Shown here piece by piece: positions 15,037 to 25,739 of a stretch of DNA of 64,000 nt. Each line of letters starts with the position of its first letter. The first letter of the stretch is position 1. The DNA is from Acinetobacter sp. ANC 4910 (GTDB lineage: Bacteria; Pseudomonadota; Gammaproteobacteria; Pseudomonadales; Moraxellaceae): positions 186,001 to 250,000 of the forward strand of contig NZ_SJNT01000002.1 of NCBI RefSeq assembly GCF_004331035.1. Direction: 5' to 3'. The notes under the pieces are model-generated. The model did not search any database. It was not told the DNA's origin and was given only the letters and a program-made list of their open reading frames with translations. A program made the translations under genes and the position numbers.

Positions 15037-16521
15037 ATGAGCTATTTACTTGCACTTGATCAAGGAACAACCTCGAGTAGAGCCATTATTTTTGATGAAC
15101 AAGGAAAAATCTACGCAACAGCTCAACGTGAAACTCAAATTCGTACCCCTCATTCAGGTTGGGTCGAGCAAGATGCCCAAGAAATCTGGAGCACTCAAAT
15201 TGCTGTGGTACAACAAGCAATTGCTTCGGCACATCTCTTTGCAAAGGATATTAAAGCCATTGGGGTAACCAACCAACGTGAAACAACTGTGGTCTGGGAC
15301 AAGCGCAGTGGCATTCCACTTGCGCCTGCCATTGTTTGGCAAGACCGTCGTGCAACTGCATGGTGTGATCAACTCACTAAACGCAACTTGTTAGCTACAA
15401 TTCACAAAAAAACAGGCTTAAGAATCGATCCATATTTTAGTGCAGGCAAACTGGTTTGGTTGCTTGAAAATGTCGAAGGCTTAAGAACTCTGGCAGATCA
15501 AGGACATGTTGCTTTTGGCACCATTGATAGTTGGCTGGTTTGGAATCTGACACGTGGCGCTGAACATGTCATTGAAGCCAGTAACGCCTCGCGTACCATG
15601 CTCATGAATTTGGCGAACCAACAATGGGATGAGGAATTATTAGAATTATTCAACATCCCTGCTTCTGTACTTCCAACCATCATTTCGTCAGATCGTTACA
15701 TTGCCAATACCGCCTCAGGGTTATTGGGTGCAGAAATTCCAATTGCAGGAATTTTAGGGGATCAACAGTCTGCCCTATTCGGACAATCTTGTTTTGAAGC
15801 AGGCACAGCTAAAAATACCTATGGTACGGGCTGTTTTATGCTGTTTAATACGGGTGACCAAATTCAATATAGCCAAAATCAATTGCTCACCACACTGGCT
15901 TGGCAATGTCACCAACAAAATACCTTTGCGCTTGAAGGTAGTGTATTTATGGCGGGGGCCATTGTGCAATGGCTTAGAGATGGGCTGGGTATTATTCAAC
16001 ATAGCTCTGAAGTCGAAAAACTGGCAAGCCAAGTTCAAGATTCTGATGGCGTCGTGTTGGTTCCTGCATTCACAGGATTAGGCGCGCCACATTGGGACAG
16101 TAATGCGCGTGCATTGCTCTGTGGTATGTCACGAGGAACCTCAAAGGCACATATCGCCCGAGCTGCATTAGAGTCGATTGCTTTTCAGGTTTCTGATGTT
16201 TTGAATGCCATGCAAGCAGATATCACGCAACCCTTAAAAGAGTTAAGAGTTGATGGTGGTGCCAGTCAAAATGATATGCTCATGCAATTCCAAGCTGACA
16301 TGCTGAACGTACCAGTATTGCGTCCGAAAATGCTGGAATCTACGGCATGGGGCGCCGCTGCAATGGCTGGACTAAAGATGGGCGTATTTTCGAATGCGTC
16401 TGAAGTCGCCGCATCTTGGCAATTGGATCGGATGTTTGAACCTAAAATGTCTGAAGATCAGCGTCAGCAACATTTACAGCAATGGCGTACAGCATTAAAA
16501 CGAGCAAAATCTGAAATTTAG
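15037..16521 (+). CDS. glpK: Glycerol kinase
   Basis: A 494-residue FGGY-family kinase that phosphorylates glycerol to glycerol-3-phosphate with ATP in the cytoplasm. Evidence: N-terminal LDQGTTSSRAIIFDEQG phosphate-binding loop, VTNQRETTVVWD, SWLVWNLT, GILGDQQSALFGQ, and the C-terminal ELRVDGGASQNDMLMQFQAD signature. Length is typical. It is monocistronic here, without glpF or glpD beside it, and diverges from ssrA. The ATG at 15037 fits the family N-terminus (MSYLLALDQGTTSS). It is the first chromosomal protein gene after the element. Confidence 0.96.
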   Translation: MSYLLALDQGTTSSRAIIFDEQGKIYATAQRETQIRTPHSGWVEQDAQEIWSTQIAVVQQAIASAHLFAKDIKAIGVTNQRETTVVWDKRSGIPLAPAIVWQDRRATAWCDQLTKRNLLATIHKKTGLRIDPYFSAGKLVWLLENVEGLRTLADQGHVAFGTIDSWLVWNLTRGAEHVIEASNASRTMLMNLANQQWDEELLELFNIPASVLPTIISSDRYIANTASGLLGAEIPIAGILGDQQSALFGQSCFEAGTAKNTYGTGCFMLFNTGDQIQYSQNQLLTTLAWQCHQQNTFALEGSVFMAGAIVQWLRDGLGIIQHSSEVEKLASQVQDSDGVVLVPAFTGLGAPHWDSNARALLCGMSRGTSKAHIARAALESIAFQVSDVLNAMQADITQPLKELRVDGGASQNDMLMQFQADMLNVPVLRPKMLESTAWGAAAMAGLKMGVFSNASEVAASWQLDRMFEPKMSEDQRQQHLQQWRTALKRAKSEI

Positions 16522-16527
16522 ATTTTT

Positions 16528-16557
16528 GAGCACCGCAAATATTCCATTGCGGTGCTC
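16528..16557. terminator. Hairpin between glpK and the convergent efflux gene
   Basis: An 11-bp perfect stem GAGCACCGCAA/TTGCGGTGCTC with a short loop lies seven bases after the glpK stop. The T-tract is poor on the plus strand; the minus-strand side has AAAAATC. Probably a shared terminator. Confidence 0.6.
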
Positions 16558-16567
16558 AGGCTAAAGT

Positions 16568-18091
16568 TTAATGGCTTGGCCCTGTCACTTTAGTTTTCGG
16601 TTTGGGTGCAAGCCAAATCAATAGACTTGCCACAATAAATACTAAGGTTAAGATAAAGAAAACATGATCGACCGACATGGTCATGGCTTCTTTGTCGACC
16701 AAGTTGGAAATCACGCCCAAAGCCGTTTCATTACTCATACCATTTTGCACTAAAGTATTTTGGACTTCGCTGGTATGCAAACTCGACACCATTTCAGTCC
16801 GCGCCACTTTGGCATGGTCATCCCAAATGGTTACGGCGATGGAAGCCCCTATGGCACCTGCCATGGTTCTTAAAAAGTTCATTAAGCCCGCAGCCGAAGC
16901 CATTTCTTGCGGCAAGACCGAACCCAGAGCAATATTCGACAATGGAATAAAGAAGAATGGTACAGCAAAGCCTTGTAATATCTGAGGCATTGCCAAAGCC
17001 ATAAAGTCGGCATCCGTCACCCAAAAGGCACGCATCAAGGTTACAACCCCCATCAGCATCAGGCCAAAACTGGCTAAAGCACGAGGATCATGTTTATTTG
17101 CCAGTTTTGCCACAATCGGCGACATAGCTAGACTACCAAAACCCATCGTAGCGGTGAGATAACCTGCCCATGTTGCAGTGTAGCCCAAATTCATCTGTAC
17201 CCATTGTGGAATTAAGACAATGCTGGCAAAAAAGCCACCAAAAGCAAATGCCAAGGACAACACTGAAATGCTGAAACCGCGATAACGGAAAATTGCAATA
17301 TTCACAATCGGATGTAATTCGGTCAGTTCCCAAATGATAAATGCAATTAAACCAATAACTGTTATGACAGCAAGAAAGCAAATAAAGGTACTGTTGAACC
17401 AGTCATTTTCATGCCCCAAATCCAGCATGAGCTGTAAAGCTCCAATCCAGAGCACCAATAAACCTAAACCTATCGCATCAATCGGCAACCGGAATTTATC
17501 TGTTTCCGCAGGCTTTAATAAACGTATTGCCGCTAAGGCACAGATAATACCGACAGGAATATTGATAAAGAAAATCCAATGCCACGACCAATTATCACTA
17601 ATCGAACCACCCAGAATTGGACCTAAAATTGGACCGACAACTGTGGTCATGGCCCACATACCCATCGCTTGCGATTGTTTTTCGGGTGGGAAAATACGCA
17701 TGAGCAAGGTTTGACTGAGTGGCATAATTGGACCACCAAACAACCCCTGACCAATACGGCAAAACACCAGCATTTCTAAACTGGTGGATAATCCACACAA
17801 TACCGAAAAGGTGGTGAAGCCAATTAGGCTAATCACAAATAATCGTACTGTTCCGAAACGCCCCGCCAGCCAACCAGTCAATGGCACACAGATTGCTTCT
17901 GCAACCGCGTAAGAGGTAATTACCCAAGTGCCCTGCGAGCTTGAAACAGCCAAACTCCCAGTAATATGCGGAACCGAGACATTGGCAATGGTCATGTCAA
18001 GCACCACCATAAAGTTCGCCAACGCCAATACAAAAGCAGCCAGCATTAAGCGACCGCCTTGTAAATCACCAAAAGGACGATACTGGTTCAT
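16568..18091 (-). CDS. emrB: DHA2-family MFS efflux transporter, EmrB-like
   Basis: A 507-residue, 14-TM major facilitator of the DHA2 (EmrB/QacA) type. It has LDMTIANVSVPHITGSLAVS in TM1 (the motif with D in LDMTI), then GWLAGRFGTVRLF, and motif C-like TTVVGPILGPILGGSISD. It exports hydrophobic drugs in exchange for protons, together with a periplasmic adaptor and an outer-membrane channel. The adaptor gene lies six bases upstream on the same strand, so they form an emrAB operon. No TolC-type gene or TetR/MarR regulator is adjacent. The gene symbol is by family; the substrate is unknown. Confidence 0.92.
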   Translation of the reverse strand: MNQYRPFGDLQGGRLMLAAFVLALANFMVVLDMTIANVSVPHITGSLAVSSSQGTWVITSYAVAEAICVPLTGWLAGRFGTVRLFVISLIGFTTFSVLCGLSTSLEMLVFCRIGQGLFGGPIMPLSQTLLMRIFPPEKQSQAMGMWAMTTVVGPILGPILGGSISDNWSWHWIFFINIPVGIICALAAIRLLKPAETDKFRLPIDAIGLGLLVLWIGALQLMLDLGHENDWFNSTFICFLAVITVIGLIAFIIWELTELHPIVNIAIFRYRGFSISVLSLAFAFGGFFASIVLIPQWVQMNLGYTATWAGYLTATMGFGSLAMSPIVAKLANKHDPRALASFGLMLMGVVTLMRAFWVTDADFMALAMPQILQGFAVPFFFIPLSNIALGSVLPQEMASAAGLMNFLRTMAGAIGASIAVTIWDDHAKVARTEMVSSLHTSEVQNTLVQNGMSNETALGVISNLVDKEAMTMSVDHVFFILTLVFIVASLLIWLAPKPKTKVTGPSH

Positions 18092-18097
18092 AAGAAA

Positions 18098-19231
18098 TTA
18101 CTTCGAACGCAAATCGATTTTGGCTTCCATTGAAAGTCCAACACGTAACGGATGTTTCACCAATTCTTGTGGATCGAGGGCAATTCGGACAGGTAAACGC
18201 TGCACGACCTTAATCCAGTTACCCGTCGCATTTTGCGCTGGAATAAGTGCAAAAGCCGCACCAGTTCCCCCAGAGAATCCCTGAACCGTACCATGAAACT
18301 CAACAGCATCCCCATACAGGTCGGAAACCAAGCTGACTTGTTGCCCTGCACGTACTTTTTCCAACTGACTTTCTTTGAAATTGGCATCGACATAGAGTTG
18401 TGACACAGGCACCACCATCATCATCACGGCGCCTGGTGCAACACGTTGACCAACTTGAATATTCCGGCGAGTCACTACCCCATCCAGTGGTGCTTTAATT
18501 TGAGTCCGCTCTAAATCCAGAAGCGCTTGTTTTAATTTGGTTTCAGCAATCAACACATCAGGCGTTGAGTTCTCATTGCTGTCCTGAATCAAAGCATCAT
18601 TAGCCGCCAAAGTACTTTGTGCCGCTTTTTGATTCGATTTTGCTTGAGCCAAAGAGGCTTGTGAAACCGCCAAACTCGCTTGGGCATTTTCCACCGCAAT
18701 TTGAGCTGTACTTAATTCTTCTTTAGAAATAGCACCTGAAGCACTCAGTTGTTGACGGCGCAGTAATTCTTTTTCTGCCTTGCCTAAATCCACCTGTGCT
18801 TTTTGCACCTGAGCCTCAGCACTGTGAATACCATCATCACTCACAAAGACTTGTGAATTCAATGCACTACTGTTGGCACGGGTTTGCTTGTACTGACGTT
18901 TGGCTTTGGTTAGTTCTGCCTGTGCTGCGGCAACTGCAATTTTTGCATCACGATCATCAATTTTAACCAGTACATCACCTTGTTTAACGGCTTGCGTATC
19001 TTTAACCAAGACCTGCTGTACTTGCCCATTGACCATTGAGGTAATTGAAGCTGTTTCTGCACCGACATAGGCATTGTCCGTACTGACAAAATGGTTTAAA
19101 AATAATGCCCAAATTGCATAAACCACAGCAATAATTACCAGTATTGCTCCAAATATAGCAAAGGATTTTTTACGCTTTGCCTGCTTATTCGCAGCATTTG
19201 ATGGTGGTGGAGTTGTTGAAGCTTCTGTCAT
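18098..19231 (-). CDS. emrA: HlyD-family membrane fusion protein, EmrA-like
   Basis: A periplasmic adaptor of 377 residues. After a cytoplasmic N-terminus rich in lysine comes one TM helix (FAIFGAILVIIAVVYAIWAL), then a biotinyl-lipoyl domain (VSTDNAYVGAETASITSMVN), a long alanine/glutamine-rich coiled-coil hairpin, and the second lipoyl half (LDGVVTRRNIQVGQRV). It links EmrB to an outer-membrane channel. I moved the start from a GTG at 19276 to the ATG at 19231, because AAGGG lies seven bases before it and the extra residues are not typical. It overlaps nothing and is followed by emrB after six bases. Confidence 0.92.
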   Translation of the reverse strand: MTEASTTPPPSNAANKQAKRKKSFAIFGAILVIIAVVYAIWALFLNHFVSTDNAYVGAETASITSMVNGQVQQVLVKDTQAVKQGDVLVKIDDRDAKIAVAAAQAELTKAKRQYKQTRANSSALNSQVFVSDDGIHSAEAQVQKAQVDLGKAEKELLRRQQLSASGAISKEELSTAQIAVENAQASLAVSQASLAQAKSNQKAAQSTLAANDALIQDSNENSTPDVLIAETKLKQALLDLERTQIKAPLDGVVTRRNIQVGQRVAPGAVMMMVVPVSQLYVDANFKESQLEKVRAGQQVSLVSDLYGDAVEFHGTVQGFSGGTGAAFALIPAQNATGNWIKVVQRLPVRIALDPQELVKHPLRVGLSMEAKIDLRSK

Positions 19232-19424
19232 CGTTTTACCCTTCAGCCAGACAGACTTGGTCACCACAAAATCCACAATTCAAGCCATTTTTTTACTATT
19301 TTAAAATTGCTGATTTGTGTCGATGAGAAAGTCATTTCTTTAATATGAGTTTAGCCGGGAATTTTAAATAAAAAACTCATGATATGAGAAATTATTTTTT
19401 AGACTGATCGGTTTATTAATTGAC

Positions 19425-19452
19425 TTAAGCTGCCCTTATCTTGGCAGCTTAA
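19425..19452 (-). terminator. Hairpin downstream of the thioesterase gene
   Basis: A perfect 10-bp stem TTAAGCTGCC/GGCAGCTTAA with loop of 8 bases lies 51 bases beyond the stop of the gene at 19504. There is no clear T-run on the minus strand. A small dyad CTCAT-gat-ATGAG lies near 19377. Either could instead belong to the emrA promoter region. Confidence 0.45.
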
Positions 19453-19503
19453 AACTCATCTTGAGAGAAACGTTCAAACAAAATAATTTACTTTTCAACT
19501 ACT

Positions 19504-20001
19504 TTAGAATGCATATGACGCAATCGCAGTCGCAATTGCTTTATCTTCATCGTTTACCAAAGTCATACGCATGGTGCAGCCTTTACGGCCTAAGCGTAAG
19601 GTTTCTGCACGAGCAATAAAGCACTTTCCACGTCCAGGGGCTAAATAATCAACACGCATATCGACTGTTGCTAGTCGCGTCACTTTCTTAATGGTGTCAG
19701 GCAATTGCTCAGGTTCAGCGCGTTTATACAGCTCACCCATTGCCACGATTCCCCCAACGCTGTCTAGAATTGTCGCGGCAACACCACCATGTAGAATTTG
19801 AAAAGCGACATTTCCAATCATGTACGGCTGCATTTCAATATAGCCTTCAATCTGCTGATCGACCACGCGCATCGTCATGCCATTATGGGAGAAAAATGGC
19901 GAACTATTAAAAGCATGACACAATTGCTGTAAGACCACATCAATATCAACTTTCGAACCCAAGTGGATCCCTCCCGTCCATTTCTTTTCCATATCGCTCA
20001 T
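19504..20001 (-). CDS. Hot-dog fold thioesterase, PaaI-like family
   Basis: A 165-residue acyl-CoA thioesterase-type protein. The hot-dog core shows the helix motif ILHGGVAATILDSVGGIVAMG, in which G-G and a D fit the PaaI/YdiI catalytic helix, and later VDMRVDYLAPGRGKCFIARAE and GRKGCTMRMTLVNDEDKAIATAIASY. It should hydrolyse acyl-CoA thioesters; the acyl chain is unknown. It diverges from hemB across about 108 bases. Length is slightly longer than PaaI because of the N-terminal part (MSDMEKKWTGGIHLGSKVD). Confidence 0.88.
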   Translation of the reverse strand: MSDMEKKWTGGIHLGSKVDIDVVLQQLCHAFNSSPFFSHNGMTMRVVDQQIEGYIEMQPYMIGNVAFQILHGGVAATILDSVGGIVAMGELYKRAEPEQLPDTIKKVTRLATVDMRVDYLAPGRGKCFIARAETLRLGRKGCTMRMTLVNDEDKAIATAIASYAF

Positions 20002-20028
20002 AAATTACTCAAACACCTAAAATTTTGA

Positions 20029-21123
<1,095 letters not shown>

Positions 21124-21139
21124 TTGATCTCAAATTTTT

Positions 21140-22258
21140 ATGAATATCGTCATTATTGGTGCTGGCATTAGTGGTCTATTATCAGCTTTAGAATTGGCCG
21201 AACAAGGTTGTCAGGTCAATATTTATAACCAAACCTATGCAGGGCAAGCCTCATGGGCGGGTGGCGGTATTCTTTCTCCAATGTATCCTTGGCGTTATCC
21301 TCGTGCGGTCAATCACTTGGCGCAACATGGTAAAGCCCTGTACCAAACATGGAATGAAAAATTACAACCCGTCACAGGGATTGATTTTCAGATTCATGAA
21401 ACAGGTATGTTAATTTTGGATGAAGCCGATTTTGAAGTCGGTTTAAATTACAAAGCCCAGTTTCAAGAACCGATGCAGCACTGCGAATACTTGCAGCGTG
21501 AACAATTAGAACTCATCAATCCGCATCTTTCCGAACAGTTTCAACATGCGATTTACTTTCCAGAAATTGCCAATGTCCGTAATCCACGACTCTTACAATC
21601 TCTGCGTTATTATTTAGAACAGCATCCGAAAGTTCAATTTTTCGATCAAACACCGATTCACAAGTTTCAGATTCAACAAGACAAAATTCAATGTGTAGAA
21701 ACTGAAACAGGACAAAAAGTTTATGCCGATCAATTTGTGCTAACAACGGGTGCTTGGTCTGGTTTATGGTCAGAGCAACTTGGCTTAGAACTTCCAGTTC
21801 GTCCTGTACAAGGTCAAATGGCGCTGATTAAAGCCCCTGCCCACTGGTTACCAACCATGTGTATGAATCGAGTCATGTATCTCATTCCTCGCATGGATGG
21901 GCATATTGTGTGTGGCTCAAGCATGCAAGAGTGTGGGTTTAATGCTGAAACCTCAGATCAAATTCAACAGAATATTTTAACGGCCGCTTATGAAATGGTG
22001 CCTGAACTTGCCCAGTTCCCTGTGGTACAGCAGTGGGCTGGCTTACGTCCAAGTTCGCCCGAAGGTATTCCTTATATTGGCCAATTGCCACATCTGCATA
22101 ATGTTTGGGTCAATCTGGGACATTTTAGAAATGGTTTATGTATGGGGCCTGCATCGGCACAACTGCTACGTCAGCTTATGCTGAAGCAGCCAACATATGT
22201 AAATGCGGCTACTTATAGCCCCGAACAATTACTTAAACCAGAAATAATGACCAGTTAA
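21140..22258 (+). CDS. thiO: FAD-dependent glycine oxidase, ThiO-like
   Basis: A 372-residue DAO-family flavoenzyme. The N-terminal dinucleotide-binding motif is IVIIGAGISGLLSALELAEQ, followed by AGQASWAGGGILSPMYPWRY, where the GGILSP-type stretch is a feature of ThiO. The C-terminal FAD contact reads WAGLRPSSPEGIPYIGQL. ThiO oxidises glycine to the imine used in making the thiazole of thiamine. No other thiamine genes are beside it. The ThiO name rests on sequence resemblance; a general D-amino-acid oxidase is the alternative. It follows hemB by 16 bases. Confidence 0.82.
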   Translation: MNIVIIGAGISGLLSALELAEQGCQVNIYNQTYAGQASWAGGGILSPMYPWRYPRAVNHLAQHGKALYQTWNEKLQPVTGIDFQIHETGMLILDEADFEVGLNYKAQFQEPMQHCEYLQREQLELINPHLSEQFQHAIYFPEIANVRNPRLLQSLRYYLEQHPKVQFFDQTPIHKFQIQQDKIQCVETETGQKVYADQFVLTTGAWSGLWSEQLGLELPVRPVQGQMALIKAPAHWLPTMCMNRVMYLIPRMDGHIVCGSSMQECGFNAETSDQIQQNILTAAYEMVPELAQFPVVQQWAGLRPSSPEGIPYIGQLPHLHNVWVNLGHFRNGLCMGPASAQLLRQLMLKQPTYVNAATYSPEQLLKPEIMTS

Positions 22259-22274
22259 AAAATACTGCTCCACA

Positions 22275-23171
22275 TCAAAGCAAATCATTTAATGCTGCTT
22301 TTAAAGTCGGAAACTTGAACTCAAACCCTGCTTGTTGAAGGGCTTTAGGTTGCACAAATTGACCATTTAAAATCAATTGTGATTGCTCCCCCAATAGGCT
22401 TTTAAAAACCCAAGCTGGCATATGTAGCAACGGATGTCGGTTTAAACTGAGTGCTGTAATATTCACAAATTGATTCTGTGTCACCTTTTCTGGCGCCACC
22501 ACATTGAAGACTTTCTGTTCGGTCTCATGGGTCAGAATAAATTCTACTGCACGGAGTACATCTTGGATGTGTACCCAAACCACAGGCTGCCGCCCATGCC
22601 CAATACGTCCGACCAGATTCCATTTAATTGGAAACAACATCTGCGGCAATATGCCACCGCCACGTCCAAACACAACACCTAAACGCATAATCTTGGTATT
22701 TTGCTGAGGATCTGCCAACGCCGCCTGTTCCCACTGTTGGCAAAGTCGCGACATAAAAATGTTTTGAGCTGGTGATTCTTCTGTACAAACTTGCTGCCAT
22801 TGCGCCAAAGCATCAATACCGTAATAGCCTACCGCAGAACCAGACAAAATACATTTCGGGAAAATTTGCCGCTGCTGTAAATAGCGGTACAAGTCTTCTG
22901 TCATTTTAACGCGACTTTGGATCAGCTTCTGCTTACGCTGTTCGGTCCATCGACCCTGGGCAATACTTTCGCCAGCCAAATTAATAACATAATCAATAGC
23001 TTGATGTTGCAGCTCATTAAAGTGCTGAACCCAACTTAAATCAGGATGCCTTTGAGCTTGTGGTTTCCTTGAAATACCAATAACCTGAAAATCTCGTTCT
23101 AATAAATAGGTCACTAAATAAGAACCAATAAACCCAGACGCTCCCGTAATCAACACCACAGGCTTGTACAT
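22275..23171 (-). CDS. TIGR01777-family NAD(P)-binding epimerase
   Basis: A 298-residue extended SDR. It has the Rossmann start VLITGASGFIGSYLVTYLLERD, then VINLAGESIAQGRWTEQRKQ, SGSAVGYYG and a C-terminal domain ending in KFPTLKAALNDLL, all characteristic of the TIGR01777 (YfcH-like) family. Members are predicted nucleoside-diphosphate-sugar epimerases of unknown substrate. It is convergent with thiO, the stops lying 16 bases apart. It is separated by about 67 bases from the membrane-protein gene upstream on the same strand. Confidence 0.88.
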   Translation of the reverse strand: MYKPVVLITGASGFIGSYLVTYLLERDFQVIGISRKPQAQRHPDLSWVQHFNELQHQAIDYVINLAGESIAQGRWTEQRKQKLIQSRVKMTEDLYRYLQQRQIFPKCILSGSAVGYYGIDALAQWQQVCTEESPAQNIFMSRLCQQWEQAALADPQQNTKIMRLGVVFGRGGGILPQMLFPIKWNLVGRIGHGRQPVVWVHIQDVLRAVEFILTHETEQKVFNVVAPEKVTQNQFVNITALSLNRHPLLHMPAWVFKSLLGEQSQLILNGQFVQPKALQQAGFEFKFPTLKAALNDLL

Positions 23172-23238
23172 AAAACAATCTCTTGGTTAGATGATTTATC
23201 TATAAATGAGAAAGGCAACAAATACAAGTTTATGTGCA

Positions 23239-23685
23239 TTAACCCAACATTTTGTTTGCCATACGTTGCGCTTGAGCGCCATAAAACCAATAGGTTAAAA
23301 GATATAATGGCATGGCTATCAGTAAGAACATAATCAATACCACTGCCATAAATTGTGGTTGTTGCAAATACAACAACAAGTCTTGCCAAATCGTTGGATT
23401 ACTACGAGAGAAGAAATAAATTCCGCCCAGTAAACCCAATAAGTTATAACCCCAGAAAATCAGGCTAAAACCCAGAGTCAACTGTTTACGTTCAGCTTGG
23501 GTTGGAGCACGCTTTTGCTGTTTCAGGAACTTGAATAATACCCAGATCATTGCCACTAAATAGGGCACTACGGTAAGTATACTCCCCATTCCTCTTGGCA
23601 TTAATGCTGCCAACACACCGCAAATACATGTGAACAAAACGCACAGTACAAAAAACCAAATAAAATAGCGGCGCAGTGGTATCAT
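23239..23685 (-). CDS. Small four-TM membrane protein
   Basis: A 148-residue protein, not assigned to a family. Four hydrophobic segments are visible: about 7 to 27, 33 to 52, 73 to 92 and 111 to 135 (MAVVLIMFLLIAMPLYLLTYW). A basic loop with KFLKQQKRAPTQAERKQ lies between the second and third. It ends YGAQAQRMANKMLG. It lies between the epimerase gene, same strand, and a divergent VOC gene. Function unknown. Confidence 0.75.
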   Translation of the reverse strand: MIPLRRYFIWFFVLCVLFTCICGVLAALMPRGMGSILTVVPYLVAMIWVLFKFLKQQKRAPTQAERKQLTLGFSLIFWGYNLLGLLGGIYFFSRSNPTIWQDLLLYLQQPQFMAVVLIMFLLIAMPLYLLTYWFYGAQAQRMANKMLG

Positions 23686-23992
23686 GAGTACAGCTCAACA
23701 AGGGCAAAACGCTATTATAAAAAAAAATTCAAACTTTTTTAATTTTCTTGTCAACCAATTCAAACTTGCCCACGTTATTAAGAGTACAAGGTTCGAAACC
23801 GTCAATTTGTACCGGCATCCACAATATTTTCGGCGACCTTCTACCAAAAGCAATAAGCTTGGCGTGAACGTTAAACTTTTAAAACAGCAGCTTAAAAGTT
23901 TGGTGTATCCACCGTTTTTTGACCGACGATTTCATCATCACTCGAATCGTCGGTCTTTATTTTTCAGAACTATAAAAATAGGAATGAAGGTC

Positions 23993-24370
23993 ATGCAGCC
24001 TTTGGTCTACTTTGAAATTCAATCTTCAAACCCTGAACGTGATCTTCAATTTTACCAAGCGATCTTTGGTTGGACATTTACCAAGGTTGAAGGTCTACCC
24101 ATCGAATATTATCAAATTGATACAGCGAATCTACATGGCGGTTTATTAAAGCGTCCCGTGGAAACGCCACCGACACATTGTGGTACCAATGCGTTTACGT
24201 GTTCCATTCAAGTCGAAGATTTTGATGCAACGGCTGAAAAAATCTTGGCGCTGGGTGAACAAGAAGCCATGCCCAAATTCGCTATTCCAAATAAATGCTG
24301 GCAAGGTTATTTCATCGACCCAGATCACAACACTTTTGGCTTGGTACAACTCGATTCAAACGCGGCTTAA
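23993..24370 (+). CDS. VOC-family (glyoxalase/bleomycin-resistance fold) protein
   Basis: A 125-residue single-domain vicinal-oxygen-chelate protein: VYFEIQSSNPERDLQFYQAIFGWTF, then LHGGLLKRP, CSIQVEDFDATAEKILALG and GYFIDPDHNTFGLVQLD. Such proteins often carry out lyase or isomerase steps, but none can be named here. The frame is open back to 23684, but the upstream part reads as non-coding, with AT-rich low-quality protein. ATG at 23993 has AGGA nine bases upstream; the ATG at 23984 is also possible. It diverges from the membrane-protein gene. Confidence 0.82.
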   Translation: MQPLVYFEIQSSNPERDLQFYQAIFGWTFTKVEGLPIEYYQIDTANLHGGLLKRPVETPPTHCGTNAFTCSIQVEDFDATAEKILALGEQEAMPKFAIPNKCWQGYFIDPDHNTFGLVQLDSNAA

Positions 24371-24476
24371 AGGATGATTTTCTTGCGACTAAAACCGTCG
24401 CCTTAATCATCTACAGCATCTCTGGGCATGTAAAATATGCTAAGTTATACACGGTATTTTCACGCTTTGAGATCAC

Positions 24477-25730
24477 ATGACTGTTCGCTTTTTTCATACT
24501 TCTGACTGGCACTTGGGACAATTTTTTTATAACCACTCCCGTCAGTATGAACACGAACAGTTTTTAACGTGGTTAGTCAGTCAAATTAAATTAAAACAGC
24601 CACATGCCCTACTCATTGCGGGGGACATTTTTGATGTGATTAACCCCGCATCCAGTGCACAAAAACAACTTTATCAATTTTTGGCAGATGTACATTCGGT
24701 GGCTCCGCACATGCAAACCCTCATGATTGCAGGGAACCATGACTCAGGTTATCGTATTGAACAAGTGGAGCCACTGCTGTCTAAATACAATGCCAAAGCC
24801 GTTGGGGTCATTCATAAAAATACCGAAGGACAGCTCGATTTAAATCGTTTACTCATTCCAATTTATGATGAACAACAGCAGATTGTGGCTTGGTGCTTAA
24901 GCCTGCCATTTTTACGTCCTGCCGAAATTACAGGAATCAATGAACAGACCAGTGACAGCAAAACTGCCATCACCCATTTACACCAACAGCTCATTGCCGA
25001 AGCTAAACAACGTAAAACGAACGATCAAGCCTTAATCCTGATGTCGCATGCCCATATGCAAGGTGCAGAAACCTCGGACTCAGAACGCCCGATTATTATT
25101 GGTAATGAAGAAGCACTTTCAACAGCACTGTTTGATGACGTGATTGACTATGTGGCATTAGGTCATTTACACAAACCACAAAAAGTTGGACAAGACCATA
25201 TTCGTTATAGTGGCTCGCCTATTCCCCTGTCTTTTAGTGAAGTCAATTACAAACACCAAGTCTTAGAAATTACCATCGATCCGCAACTCGCTCCCTCAGA
25301 ATGCTTACAGCTTGAAGTATTGCCTATTCCGCGCAGTATTGCTCTCCATCGCATTCGCGGCGAAATGCATGATGTATTGCAACAACTTAGCAATTTAGCG
25401 ACAGGTGAAATTGAGGATATTGATCAACGTGAATATGTCGACATTGAATATCATAGCTTGACACCGCCTCCTCCCAATTTACGTCAGCAATTTGAACAGG
25501 CATTGCCTGAAAGTCGCTATCGTTTAGTCCGAATTTCACGCCAATATTTATCTTCAGAACAAGATGCCTCGAATGTGCAAAGCATACAGCTTGAACCGCC
25601 GACCCCAGCACAACTTTTCCAAAATGTATGGCAGAAACAAGGTTATGCTGCCGATGATGATGTCCTAAATGACTTTATGAGTTTGGTGCACGAAGCAGAA
25701 AAAACTTTAGAAGATGAACAGAACGGTTAA
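24477..25730 (+). CDS. sbcD: Exonuclease SbcD (Mre11-like nuclease subunit)
   Basis: A 417-residue metallophosphoesterase nuclease. The metal motifs are all visible: HTSDWHLGQ (residues 7 to 15), AGDIFD, AGNHDSG, SHAHMQG and LGHLHKPQ. With SbcC it forms the SbcCD complex, which cuts hairpins and processes DNA ends. The C-terminal SbcC-binding region is present (about 270 to 417). The stop lies nine bases before sbcC, so the two genes are one operon. Start ATG 24477 fits the conserved N-terminus (VRFFHTSDWH). Confidence 0.95.
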   Translation: MTVRFFHTSDWHLGQFFYNHSRQYEHEQFLTWLVSQIKLKQPHALLIAGDIFDVINPASSAQKQLYQFLADVHSVAPHMQTLMIAGNHDSGYRIEQVEPLLSKYNAKAVGVIHKNTEGQLDLNRLLIPIYDEQQQIVAWCLSLPFLRPAEITGINEQTSDSKTAITHLHQQLIAEAKQRKTNDQALILMSHAHMQGAETSDSERPIIIGNEEALSTALFDDVIDYVALGHLHKPQKVGQDHIRYSGSPIPLSFSEVNYKHQVLEITIDPQLAPSECLQLEVLPIPRSIALHRIRGEMHDVLQQLSNLATGEIEDIDQREYVDIEYHSLTPPPPNLRQQFEQALPESRYRLVRISRQYLSSEQDASNVQSIQLEPPTPAQLFQNVWQKQGYAADDDVLNDFMSLVHEAEKTLEDEQNG

Positions 25731-25739
25731 AGGGTTGCC

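Noticed and set aside
17334..17714. A 126-codon plus-strand frame opposite emrB
   Set aside because: It is antisense to a clear 14-TM transporter frame and has no ribosome binding site or recognisable motif.
23684..23992. N-terminal extension of the VOC gene back to 23684
   Set aside because: The extra 100 residues are AT-driven, basic and unlike any VOC protein, while an ATG with AGGA lies at the domain start (23993).
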